This document shows positions 1 through 7,358 of a DNA stretch of 21,111 bases, one piece after another. The DNA is from Prevotellaceae bacterium. Its GTDB lineage: Bacteria > Bacteroidota > Bacteroidia > Bacteroidales > Paludibacteraceae. The notes under the pieces were generated by a model that was given only the letters and a program-made list of their open reading frames with translations, did not search any database and was not told the DNA's origin. The DNA lies in the NCBI GenBank assembly GCA_031290375.1, contig JAITNR010000058.1:1-21111 (forward strand), given 5' to 3'. Positions within the stretch are counted from its first letter, which is position 1; each line of letters opens with the position of its first letter. The position numbers and the translations under genes are program-made.

Positions 1-13
1 AAGCGTAGATAAT

Positions 14-865
14 TCATAATTCATAATTATTTTCACGGTATTCGCCGAGTATCTTGAAGTCTTTGGTTAGGGGGCGGATGGCGTCCAATCCCTGTTTGTA
101 TTTCAGCAGGTTTTTGAACGTCAAATCCACGTAGAAAGGGTATTCCCATTCGCGCTCCAAAATTGGTAGCGACTGAATTTTAGTGAGATTAACTTCGTAG
201 AACGATAAAATGATTAACACTTTTGACAAACTCCCTTCGGTGTGCGGCAACGTAAACACTACCGACGATTTGGTGTGTTCCGTATCCTTCACCAATTCTT
301 CGGCAAGCCAGCGGGTGGCAATCAGCAGGAAACGGGTGAAATTGCGTTTGTTGGTTTCGATGCCTTCCGCCAGCACATTCAGTCCGTAGAGTTCGGCGGC
401 ATAACGGCTGCAAATAGCCGCATGTCCCCGCAGGCGGTTCGCGGCAATATTGCTTGCGCTGAGCGCCGTATCCTCTTCCTCTACAATCTTTATGTGGGGC
501 AGCGTTTGCAGGTATTCGGCGCACTGCATCAGTGCTATCGGGTGCGAATTTACTTCGGTAATGGCGTCCGGCGAGTTGCCGTGCAAAGCGGCAAAGCTGT
601 GGGTGATGTGTATTTTCTGCTCCCCAATCACCTGCAAATCGCTTTCCCTGATTAGCTCGTGGTTTTGCAGCAGGCTGCCGGCAATGGTGTTTTCAATAGC
701 CATAATCCCGATGACGGTCGGGTCTTTTTTTACGGCGGCAACCACGTCTTTAAACTGGTTGCAGGGGAGAATATCAATTTCTTCGCCGTAGTTTTCCTTA
801 AAATACCTGCGGGCGGCAATCTCGTGGTATGCGCCTTTTACTCCCTGAATAGCGACTGTTTTCAT
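14..865 (-). CDS. pheA: Prephenate dehydratase
   Basis: Converts prephenate to phenylpyruvate, the committed step of phenylalanine synthesis, in the cytoplasm. The 283-residue protein has the catalytic dehydratase domain at about residues 3-190, with a conserved AIENT-type segment near 56-60 and the catalytic Thr-Arg-Phe motif at 177-179. A C-terminal ACT domain (about 201-275) should bind phenylalanine as feedback inhibitor. Its GSLSKVL segment is typical, and the usual ESRP motif reads QSLP here, a form I recall as common in Bacteroidetes. There is no fused chorismate mutase domain, and the length suits a monofunctional enzyme. The ATG is 18 nt after the U-run of a leader terminator, so expression probably depends on attenuation (see the leader features). 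The gene ends near the left edge, so downstream operon partners cannot be seen. In Bacteroidetes these are often an aminotransferase, DAHP synthase/chorismate mutase and prephenate dehydrogenase. Identification is confident. Confidence 0.96.
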   Translation of the reverse strand: MKTVAIQGVKGAYHEIAARRYFKENYGEEIDILPCNQFKDVVAAVKKDPTVIGIMAIENTIAGSLLQNHELIRESDLQVIGEQKIHITHSFAALHGNSPDAITEVNSHPIALMQCAEYLQTLPHIKIVEEEDTALSASNIAANRLRGHAAICSRYAAELYGLNVLAEGIETNKRNFTRFLLIATRWLAEELVKDTEHTKSSVVFTLPHTEGSLSKVLIILSFYEVNLTKIQSLPILEREWEYPFYVDLTFKNLLKYKQGLDAIRPLTKDFKILGEYRENNYEL

Positions 866-882
866 TTTATATTTTCCTTTTC

Positions 883-914
883 AAAAAAAATCCCGTCATC
901 GCTGACAGGATTTT
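883..914 (-). terminator. Intrinsic terminator in the pheA leader (attenuator)
   Basis: Read on the minus strand, this is a 12-bp stem (914-903 with 898-887) closed by a GCGA (GNRA) tetraloop, with T residues continuing to 883. The only non-Watson-Crick pair is a U-G wobble in minus-strand RNA; the plus-strand transcript would have a C-A mismatch there, so the structure is oriented with pheA. It lies only 18 nt before the pheA start, where it would stop transcription of the gene, so it acts as a conditional attenuator and not as an end-of-operon terminator. Confidence 0.85.
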
Positions 915-960
915 ATGCTATTTGTTGTTTTCGTTTTATCGTATCATACAAATCCTGCCC
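904..960 (-). promoter_or_regulatory. Antiterminator stem of the pheA attenuator
   Basis: The segment 959-950 on the minus strand (GGCAGGATTT) pairs with 913-904 (AAATCCTGTC) over 10 bp with one G-U wobble. The second strand is the 5' arm of the terminator, so the two stems exclude each other. The first strand starts 2 nt after the leader peptide stop codon. A ribosome that finishes the leader would cover it and let the terminator form. A ribosome stalled earlier at Tyr or Phe codons would leave it free to pair and open pheA. The pairing is seen in the sequence; the mechanism is inferred from classical amino-acid attenuators. Confidence 0.8.
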
Positions 961-1017
961 TTACTTTTTGCTAAAGTAAAAATACCGGAAAGAATATGTA
1001 TAATAATATCGGTTCAT
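961..1017 (-). CDS. Aromatic-rich leader peptide upstream of pheA
   Basis: An 18-codon ORF that reads MNRYYYTYSFRYFYFSKK and ends in TAA. Nine of 18 residues are aromatic: Tyr at positions 4, 5, 6, 8, 12 and 14, and Phe at 10, 13 and 15. Its start is about 30 nt after a consensus promoter -7 element, and its stop directly abuts the antiterminator strand. This arrangement matches leader peptides of classical attenuators such as E. coli pheL and trpL, where scarce charged tRNA stalls the ribosome. Having both Tyr and Phe codons suggests the operon serves both amino acids. There is no clear Shine-Dalgarno sequence, which is common in Bacteroidota. The peptide itself probably has no function once made. 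Confidence 0.78.
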   Translation of the reverse strand: MNRYYYTYSFRYFYFSKK

Positions 1018-1044
1018 TAATATCGGTTTTTTATAAATCCGCTG

Positions 1045-1075
1045 CAAATGTACGACTTTTTTTTGAATGGGCAAA
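1045..1075 (-). promoter_or_regulatory. Promoter of the pheA leader
   Basis: On the minus strand, TTTG (1075-1072) is followed by a 19-nt spacer and TACATTTG (1052-1045). This matches the Bacteroidetes primary sigma consensus TTTG-N19-TAnnTTTG. Transcription should begin near 1038, giving a leader of about 170 nt before pheA that contains the leader peptide and attenuator. Confidence 0.8.
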
Positions 1076-1116
1076 AAAAAGTCTAAATGTGTCAACTTTT
1101 TTGAAAAAGAGGAAGA

Positions 1117-1362
1117 TTTTATACAACTTACAAGGCAATAGCCACTTCAGTGTACTTGTTTAGCAGAACTTTAGAGCGCGGAGCACGACTTTTGGAACAA
1201 AATGTACGCTCTTTTCTGCAATTTGCAGGAAAAATAAACAACGGTATCCGCGACACTATTAAAAGCAAGCCGCACATGTTCTTAGCGTTCAATAATGGAA
1301 TTGCAGCGACTGCCGACCATTTATATTTAGACGAAACAAAGCATTATATTAAGAAAATAAGC
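1117..1362 (+). pseudogene. Fragment of an AIPR-family (abortive infection) protein
   Basis: This frame encodes about 82 residues with the distinctive AIPR core: an RTLERGARLLEQNVRSFLQF segment followed by NNGIRDTI, then HMFLAFNNGIAATA. These motifs are typical of AIPR proteins (Pfam AIPR), phage-resistance proteins usually 500-700 residues long. The frame is stopped at 1102-1104 just upstream. After about 1362 the translation no longer looks like AIPR (the expected QIVNGGQTT-type segment is absent), and the frame runs antisense into the PII-like gene. No start codon or remaining domain is evident; the open frame begins with GTG at 1150, inside the homologous part. I read it as an internal scrap of a decayed defence gene. 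The family call is from memory of the motif. Confidence 0.72.
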
Positions 1363-1413
1363 ACTTTTGCTATTAAGCCTTTTCCCTACTTATTCATCAC
1401 ACATTTCATTCAT

Positions 1414-1707
1414 TTACACCGTTTTTTCGATGTTCCAAACAAAAGCACGGACGCCGACTTCGGGGTTTCTGTGGTCAAGACGGCGGACAACCTTGAGCAG
1501 TTCATCTACCTTTTCATCATCTACAACAGCCATAACAGCTGAGTTCATCTCTGGCCATGTGTGAGTACCTCTACGTGGTTCGCCTCCGTTGGTGCCTCTG
1601 CCCTGAACATGCTCAAAAAGCGTAAAGCCCATTATATTAAGTTGATCAAGCATATATTCCACTCTTTCGGTGTTAGCTTGATTGAAGACTATAAAAACTG
1701 ATTTCAT
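1414..1707 (-). CDS. PII-like protein at the end of the efflux operon
   Basis: A 97-residue protein with the compact alternating strand/helix pattern of the PII/GlnB-like ferredoxin fold: a hydrophobic start MKSVFIVFN, a central Gly/Arg-rich segment with RGTNGGEPRRGTHTWPE (about 37-53) where PII proteins carry the T-loop, and a C-terminal VDDEKVDELLKVVRRL helix. It lacks the canonical GlnB T-loop Tyr and flanking motifs, so it is probably a divergent PII-like sensor and not a nitrogen regulator. It is the last gene of the minus-strand efflux operon, 89 nt after the RND pump, with a hairpin between. By position it may sense a ligand and tune the pump, but no target is known from sequence. It could instead bind metal or nucleotide like other PII-like proteins. 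Confidence 0.75.
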   Translation of the reverse strand: MKSVFIVFNQANTERVEYMLDQLNIMGFTLFEHVQGRGTNGGEPRRGTHTWPEMNSAVMAVVDDEKVDELLKVVRRLDHRNPEVGVRAFVWNIEKTV

Positions 1708-1746
1708 TTTTTTTTTAAATATTATATATTAAATAACAGAAATTAG

Positions 1747-1783
1747 ACGGAGCGAAGTGAAAAAAACGCACTTCGCCCGCCGT
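1747..1783 (-). other. Intercistronic stem-loop between RND pump and PII-like gene
   Basis: Inverted arms GCGAAGTG (1752-1759) and CACTTCGC (1769-1776), extended by ACGG/CCGT across a small internal loop, with a 9-nt loop. On the minus strand it is not followed by a T-run, so it looks more like an mRNA stability or partial-readthrough element than a strong terminator. Confidence 0.55.
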
Positions 1784-1796
1784 AATTCACACTAAA

Positions 1797-4700
1797 TTAT
1801 TCTTCATCTCTAATTTGCATAAAGATAAATTCTTTTCTTTCCTTTTCGATTTTATTTCTTTCGCCGTGACGGGAAATAGTCGCATAAAGCACAGGCACAA
1901 TCAGGAGGGTAACTATCGTTGAAAAAAGTATTCCGCCAATAACCACTATTCCAAGTGGCACCCACATTTCAGAGCCTTCCGATGTACTCAAAGCCATTGG
2001 CAACATACCGAGTAGCGTGGTCAATGAAGTCATAAGCACGGGACGCAAACGTGAAGCCCCTGAAATAGCAATAGCCTCTTTGAGTTCGTGCCCTCTTTCT
2101 CTCATAAGGTTGATGTAATCGACTAATACGATACCGTTTTTCACCACAATACCTACAAGCAATATCAAGCCGAGAGAGCCTACCATATCCAAATCCCTGC
2201 CGCTTAGCAGCAGAGCAAAAAACGCCCCGGCAAAAGCAAACGGAATTGAACCGAACATAATCATAAACGGTTTTGAAAACGACTCAAACTGCGATGCCAT
2301 TACCACATACACCAGCAACAAAATCAATACAACAAGCGTTCCCATATCCTTCATCATTTCCATTGTGTCTTCGTAGCCGCCGCCAATATCAACCAATACG
2401 CCCTGCGGTACTTTAATCGAACCGATTTCCTTATTGATTTCACCTGCAAGAGTTACAAGCGACATATTTACAGGATAAACCGAAACGGTTACATAACGCT
2501 GGCGACTCTTACGTTCGATAGTGGGAGGAGTCCAGTATTCATCAACGGAGGCAAGTTCTTTGAGTTTTATCATTGAGCCTGTCGGGGTTGGAAGAGACAA
2601 TTCTTCGATATCGGTAATTGAATTTCTAAACTCTTCCTGAAGACGAACAACTATATCATATTCATCACCGTCTTCCTTTAGGAACCCTGCAGCAAAGCCA
2701 TTAACACGATTTCTCACATACATAGCCACAGTCTGTGATGTCAGACCACATCGGGCAAGTTTTTCCTTGTCAAAGTTGATTTGAAGTTCCGCTCTGTCTT
2801 CTTCTCTGCTGACAATTATATTTCTTGCACCCTTGATACTTTTAACTTTTTGTTTAACCTGCTCAACAACCGTATTGGTAGCAACAAAATCGTAGCCATA
2901 AACTTCTATGTCCACAGTCGAGCCGCCTCCGCCCCCAAATCCGCCTTGAGTAGTTACACTGTAATTGATAACCTCGTGGCGTTTATCAAGATAATTTCTG
3001 AAAATTTCGGCAATTTCAAATACCGAACGTTTTCTATGATGTTTTTCAGGGAAACGCATCATTACGGCAATCTTGTTATTGGTTGTCTGCGACATCAGGG
3101 CTGACCAGCCTGCATTATCACCTGCCCCTGTTGATGTAGAAATTATTTGAATTTCGGGAGCAAGTGCCACAAGGTCGGTTTCAATCTCTCTGGCTGTTCT
3201 TATCGACTCTTCAACTCTTGTGCCGCGCTGCAATTCGATAGACATACTCATTTGACCATTATCCTGTTCAGGCATAAAATTCATACCTATCGTACCGTTG
3301 AAGACAGGGATAAATGAGCCTGCCACCACTAAAATTGCAACAAGTCCAACCACAAGTTTATTGTTAAGGCAAAATCTTAGAAGATTGGCGTATCCGTTAT
3401 CAAGTTTATCAAGCAAAGAAAGTATGTATTTGTCATACCAGCCTGTTGATATTTTTACCTCTTCGAGTTCTCCCTTTTCGTTGATAATAAGTTTTTTGGA
3501 ACGCAGCAACATTGAGCTTAGGGTAGGAGTGAGCGAAATAGCTGCCAGTGTAGAAATAACGATAGTTATCGAAACTATCCATCCCAATTCCTTGAACATA
3601 ATTCCTGCCTGTCCGCCAAGCATTGTCAGTGGCATAAACACAGCAATAATCACTAATGCAGAGGCTATAACCGACACCCAAACTTCGTTGGTGGCATAGA
3701 CAGATGCTTCTCTGGGACGCGAACCTCTTTGGATGTGCCGCATTATGTTTTCCAAAACCACAATGGCATCATCTACAACCAGACCTATCGCTATTGTTAA
3801 TGAACTTAATGAAATGATATTTAACGAACTGCCTGCAACATAAAGGTAAATGAATGCACCAATTAAAGATACAGGTATCGTAAGAACAACGATAAGCGAA
3901 GCTCGCCACCTGCCTAGGAAAAACAGCACCACAAGCATCACAAATATGAAAGCGTAGAAAATTGCCTCAGACAAACCGTTGATTGAATTGGTAATATTTT
4001 CAGAACCGTCTCTTATCACCTTAATTTTAATATCAGGGGGCAAGGCTTTCATAATCTTAGCCATTTCTTTTGTCACATCCCTACATATTTGAACGGTATT
4101 TGCACCTGTCTGTTTCATTATTACAAGTCTTGCACCGTCTTTTCCGTTGATTTTTTCGTCAAGAGTAACATCTCGGATAGTATCCCTTACTGTTGCCAGA
4201 TCTTTCAAAAACACCTCTTTACCCATTCGGTTGGCAACCACAATTTCGTTGATTTCCGAACTTTCAATATATTCGGACTGAACCCTGAGTTGATACTGCT
4301 CTTTGCCCATTTTTACAGAGCCAGATGCAAGGTCGAGGTTATTAGATGCTATTGCCTGACCGATTTGTTCCACCGAAAGTCCGTAAGCATCAATTTTGTT
4401 CTGGTCAAGGTCTATATAAACATAACGTTCGGGAGCACCCGAAACGGAAATGTTGCCAATTCCATTAACTCTGTTGAGAACATTTACTACATTGTTCTCC
4501 ATTATTTTGTCCAGTCCCGAGTAACTCTCATCGGCAGTTACGGCATAGACCATAATGGGAAAACTTGCAGTGGAGAACTTGAAAATCATAGGTTTTGAGC
4601 AGCCGTCAGGCAGATTGTCATAGACCATGTCTATTGCCGAACGAACATCATTTACAGCCTCATCTATGTTGCTTCCCCATTCAAGTTCAAGCGAAACTAC

Positions 4701-4967
4701 TGATATGTTGTCCTTTGACTGAGAACGAATCTCTTTCAAGCCATCAACGGCATTGAGACTGTTTTCGAGTATTTTTGAGACATTTGTTTCTATTTCCGAT
4801 GCATTGGAACCGGGATATGTGGTCATAATGGAAACGTATGGAATTTCCATTTCTGGAAACTGGTCAATGGGAAGCCTCGAAAATGAGTACATCCCAAATA
4901 TCACCACTGCCACAAATATCAAAATTGTGGTTATGGGTTTATTTATCGCTGTTTTGTATATTGCCAT
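1797..4967 (-). CDS. RND efflux pump, inner-membrane HAE1-type permease
   Basis: Proton-driven transporter of the AcrB/MexB class that exports hydrophobic or amphiphilic compounds through a tripartite complex. The 1056-residue length is normal. The first transmembrane helix is at about 10-28. Helix 4 carries the paired aspartates (VVDD, residues 399-400) of the proton relay. The C-terminal half has a VVKNGIVLVDYI segment with the partner lysine. The repeated architecture of two large periplasmic loops, each with six membrane segments, is visible. A glycine-rich run (GGFGGGGG) lies in the second periplasmic loop. The absence of the metal-pump DFG-like features points to HAE1 over the heavy-metal HME class, though substrates cannot be read. 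It is 30 nt after the adaptor gene and co-transcribed with it. Confidence 0.96.
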   Translation of the reverse strand: MAIYKTAINKPITTILIFVAVVIFGMYSFSRLPIDQFPEMEIPYVSIMTTYPGSNASEIETNVSKILENSLNAVDGLKEIRSQSKDNISVVSLELEWGSNIDEAVNDVRSAIDMVYDNLPDGCSKPMIFKFSTASFPIMVYAVTADESYSGLDKIMENNVVNVLNRVNGIGNISVSGAPERYVYIDLDQNKIDAYGLSVEQIGQAIASNNLDLASGSVKMGKEQYQLRVQSEYIESSEINEIVVANRMGKEVFLKDLATVRDTIRDVTLDEKINGKDGARLVIMKQTGANTVQICRDVTKEMAKIMKALPPDIKIKVIRDGSENITNSINGLSEAIFYAFIFVMLVVLFFLGRWRASLIVVLTIPVSLIGAFIYLYVAGSSLNIISLSSLTIAIGLVVDDAIVVLENIMRHIQRGSRPREASVYATNEVWVSVIASALVIIAVFMPLTMLGGQAGIMFKELGWIVSITIVISTLAAISLTPTLSSMLLRSKKLIINEKGELEEVKISTGWYDKYILSLLDKLDNGYANLLRFCLNNKLVVGLVAILVVAGSFIPVFNGTIGMNFMPEQDNGQMSMSIELQRGTRVEESIRTAREIETDLVALAPEIQIISTSTGAGDNAGWSALMSQTTNNKIAVMMRFPEKHHRKRSVFEIAEIFRNYLDKRHEVINYSVTTQGGFGGGGGSTVDIEVYGYDFVATNTVVEQVKQKVKSIKGARNIIVSREEDRAELQINFDKEKLARCGLTSQTVAMYVRNRVNGFAAGFLKEDGDEYDIVVRLQEEFRNSITDIEELSLPTPTGSMIKLKELASVDEYWTPPTIERKSRQRYVTVSVYPVNMSLVTLAGEINKEIGSIKVPQGVLVDIGGGYEDTMEMMKDMGTLVVLILLLVYVVMASQFESFSKPFMIMFGSIPFAFAGAFFALLLSGRDLDMVGSLGLILLVGIVVKNGIVLVDYINLMRERGHELKEAIAISGASRLRPVLMTSLTTLLGMLPMALSTSEGSEMWVPLGIVVIGGILFSTIVTLLIVPVLYATISRHGERNKIEKERKEFIFMQIRDEE

Positions 4968-4997
4968 ATTTTTGTTTATGAAATTTTATTAATGAAT

Positions 4998-6008
4998 TTA
5001 TTTTTCTACGTTTAATTTAACTCCATCTACCAATCTGGCTTGTCCCATAATTACAAGTTTATCGCCCTCTCTGATGCTGTCTGAGAGAATCTCAATTTGG
5101 TCGTCAAACCTTTGCCCGAGTCTGACACTGATGCGCTTAGCCACGCTGTCGGAAGCAACAAAAACGTATCGGTCGTTTGAGCCTTGCTGCTTCAATACTG
5201 CCTGATAGGGCACAATTACAGCCTCAATTTTGCCAAGCGACAGAGTAGTGCGAACAAACATTCCGGGACGAAGTTTTTCGCTTGCATTCGGAATAACAAG
5301 CTTTGCCTGAAAAGTATGCGTTTGAGGGTCAATGGTTGGAAAAACCTCTTCGATTTTTCCATTAAAAATTTCATTCTTGTAGATGTCGCACAGAATATCC
5401 AGCCCCATTCCTTTTTTTACTTTCGGGAAATAGGATTCGGGAATATTTACATACGCTTTTAGCTTTGACAGTTGCGTAAGTACAAGTACGGGCAATTGTG
5501 GAGAATAAAGCTCACCATCTTCGAAGTTTTTTGTGGCAATAACACCGGGGAAAGGGGCTTTGACAAAGGTGTTTTTTTGAAGAAAATCTACCTCTTCCTG
5601 CAACTGACTGTATTGTGTTTGCGTCTGGTCATACACCTGTTGAGTGATGTTTCCCGATTTATACAGAGTTTCAACTCTGCCGAGCTCTACTCCAAGATTG
5701 CTGAGGGCAAGTTTTTGAGTGTTGAGCTGTGTCTGGTCCATTCGCACCAACAGTTGTCCCTGCTGCACTCTGGCTCCCGGTTCAACGTAGATATGCTCGA
5801 TTGTACCCTGCACCGAAGGAGAAACATTCTGCGTTTCATAACCCTGCAAGGTAGTTGAATATTCCACATCTCGCGTGATCACACTCTTTTCAAGCGTTTG
5901 AACCTTAACATTTTCTTGTGTTTCCAATGTCTTTTTGTTCTCTTTTTTATTCGAGCAACCCGATAATATCATAGTCAGGGCTGCAAACATTATAACCGTT
6001 TTTTTCAT
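4998..6008 (-). CDS. RND efflux periplasmic adaptor (membrane fusion lipoprotein)
   Basis: Links the inner-membrane RND pump to the outer-membrane channel. The N-terminus is a lipoprotein signal with lipobox LSGC (Cys18), so it should be anchored by lipid. A lipoyl/barrel-sandwich half-motif follows (VQGTIEHIYVEPGARVQQGQLL, shortened here to its core GTIEHIYVEPG), then a coiled-coil hairpin (about 113-140) and the matching second half near FPGVIATK. Beta-barrel and membrane-proximal domains fill residues about 170-330. At 336 residues it is slightly shorter than AcrA, with a short hairpin. It sits 39 nt after the outer-membrane gene and 30 nt before the pump gene, the usual order for this class in Bacteroidetes. 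Confidence 0.94.
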   Translation of the reverse strand: MKKTVIMFAALTMILSGCSNKKENKKTLETQENVKVQTLEKSVITRDVEYSTTLQGYETQNVSPSVQGTIEHIYVEPGARVQQGQLLVRMDQTQLNTQKLALSNLGVELGRVETLYKSGNITQQVYDQTQTQYSQLQEEVDFLQKNTFVKAPFPGVIATKNFEDGELYSPQLPVLVLTQLSKLKAYVNIPESYFPKVKKGMGLDILCDIYKNEIFNGKIEEVFPTIDPQTHTFQAKLVIPNASEKLRPGMFVRTTLSLGKIEAVIVPYQAVLKQQGSNDRYVFVASDSVAKRISVRLGQRFDDQIEILSDSIREGDKLVIMGQARLVDGVKLNVEK

Positions 6009-6047
6009 ATTTTTTAATATTATTATTTTGATTACTAAAAGTATTTA

Positions 6048-7358
6048 TTATTTATTTAACAGGTTTCTAAGTTCAATTTGAGCATTCACCATATTGACAA
6101 GTGCTTGAATATAACCGTTTTGAGCGGAAACCATATCTGTACTTGCCTGTGTTACTTCGAGGCTTGATGCACGTCCGTATTTGAATTTTTCCGAAATATT
6201 ATCGAATACTCTCTGCGATACTTCGCTGTTTTGCTTCTGAATTTGAAAACTTTCGTAGGTGGACGACAGATTGTATTTGAGTTGCCTGTCCTGCATTTTT
6301 AGCCCTTCTTCCGCATCAAGAGTAGTGTTAAGCGTTTTTTTGTGTTCAATAACCTTTTCGGCAATGCTTTGATGTACCCTGCCCGAAGTAAATAAAGGCA
6401 CTGAAACCCCAATGGCAAAAACGTGTGGCGGGGTGTTCGACATCAACGGGGCACCACCAAAATACTGCACATCCGAATATTTGTAACCCAGTGTCAGACT
6501 TGGTGAATAGCCCATTGCGGCAAGTGCTATCTGCTTTTTTGACAACTCCTTGTTTTTCTGTAAAAGTTGATAACTGTAGTTGTCGCTTGGTTTAAAATCC
6601 GTTCTAATCAGCGACAACGCGGTTTCGGCATCGGTCAGATTGTCAATGTCGTCTGTAAGAAGAAGTTGTGTGTCCATATCAACGCCCAGAAACAGTTTTA
6701 GCGAGTTATAAAGCACCTCCAAATTCCGCTTCGCCGAGTTCATGGAGTTCTCTATATTGAGAACCTGAATGTAAATTTTATCGGCATCGGTCTTTTCCAT
6801 AACTCCTGCATTAACCGCATTTTGAGTCATTTGATAAATTCTGTTAATGTTAGTTTTGTTGGCATCAAGCAACTCCACGGTTCTTTCCATAGCCAAAGCC
6901 GACATATATAGTTGAGTTGTGTTTGAAACGGTTGTCTGTTTGGTCTGTTTTTTGGAAATATCCGACATTTTAACTGCAATGGTGTTTAGCATTGCACCAA
7001 CAATTTGAGAACCACTGATTTGCAATCCGGCAGTAATGGAAAAAGTGCCTTGATTGGGTAAGGTGGTTTGCATGCCTCCGAAAGATGCTACGTAGTCCAT
7101 AAAATTGTTGTAGTCGTATGCGGCGTTCACTTGTGGCAACATGGATGCTATGGTTTGCCACCGTACCGCTTCGGCTTTAAGCACGTCCAAATCGGCATTT
7201 TGCATTGTACGGTTATGCCTTAGGGCATACTCTTTTGCTTGCTGCAAAGTAAGGTCCAGGGTAGATACCTGAGCCGTCAAACTTAGCGAAATAAATGTTA
7301 TAAAAGATATTAAACCAACTTTTTTTATCATTTTTATTTTAGTTTTTAAATTATTCAT
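6048..7358 (-). CDS. TolC-like outer-membrane efflux protein
   Basis: Forms the outer-membrane and periplasmic channel of the tripartite pump. A Sec signal peptide is visible (hydrophobic stretch about residues 14-28, probable cleavage after the Ala-Gln near 29-30). The 436-residue mature protein shows the two-fold OEP repeat: LTLQQAKEYALRHNRTMQNA opens the first half, and long amphipathic helices follow (about 165-225 and 330-420) with an IALAAMGYSPSLTLGYKYS beta-segment between. The ATG overlaps the end of the TetR gene by 8 nt, which indicates translational coupling; an internal Met at residue 10 is a possible alternative start that would give a shorter signal peptide. Confidence 0.93.
   Translation of the reverse strand: MNNLKTKIKMIKKVGLISFITFISLSLTAQVSTLDLTLQQAKEYALRHNRTMQNADLDVLKAEAVRWQTIASMLPQVNAAYDYNNFMDYVASFGGMQTTLPNQGTFSITAGLQISGSQIVGAMLNTIAVKMSDISKKQTKQTTVSNTTQLYMSALAMERTVELLDANKTNINRIYQMTQNAVNAGVMEKTDADKIYIQVLNIENSMNSAKRNLEVLYNSLKLFLGVDMDTQLLLTDDIDNLTDAETALSLIRTDFKPSDNYSYQLLQKNKELSKKQIALAAMGYSPSLTLGYKYSDVQYFGGAPLMSNTPPHVFAIGVSVPLFTSGRVHQSIAEKVIEHKKTLNTTLDAEEGLKMQDRQLKYNLSSTYESFQIQKQNSEVSQRVFDNISEKFKYGRASSLEVTQASTDMVSAQNGYIQALVNMVNAQIELRNLLNK

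Noticed and set aside
242..791. Two overlapping plus-strand open frames of 137 and 113 codons
   Set aside because: They are antisense to pheA, have no promoter or recognisable domains, and their composition follows the complementary coding strand.
1355..1376. Weak hairpin after the PII-like gene as operon terminator
   Set aside because: On the minus strand the stem is only about 7 bp with a bulge and a short T-run, and it lies in the AIPR remnant; not convincing as a terminator.
2781..4598. Several plus-strand frames inside the RND pump region
   Set aside because: All lie opposite a well-supported pump gene and resemble no family; open frames opposite long genes are expected.
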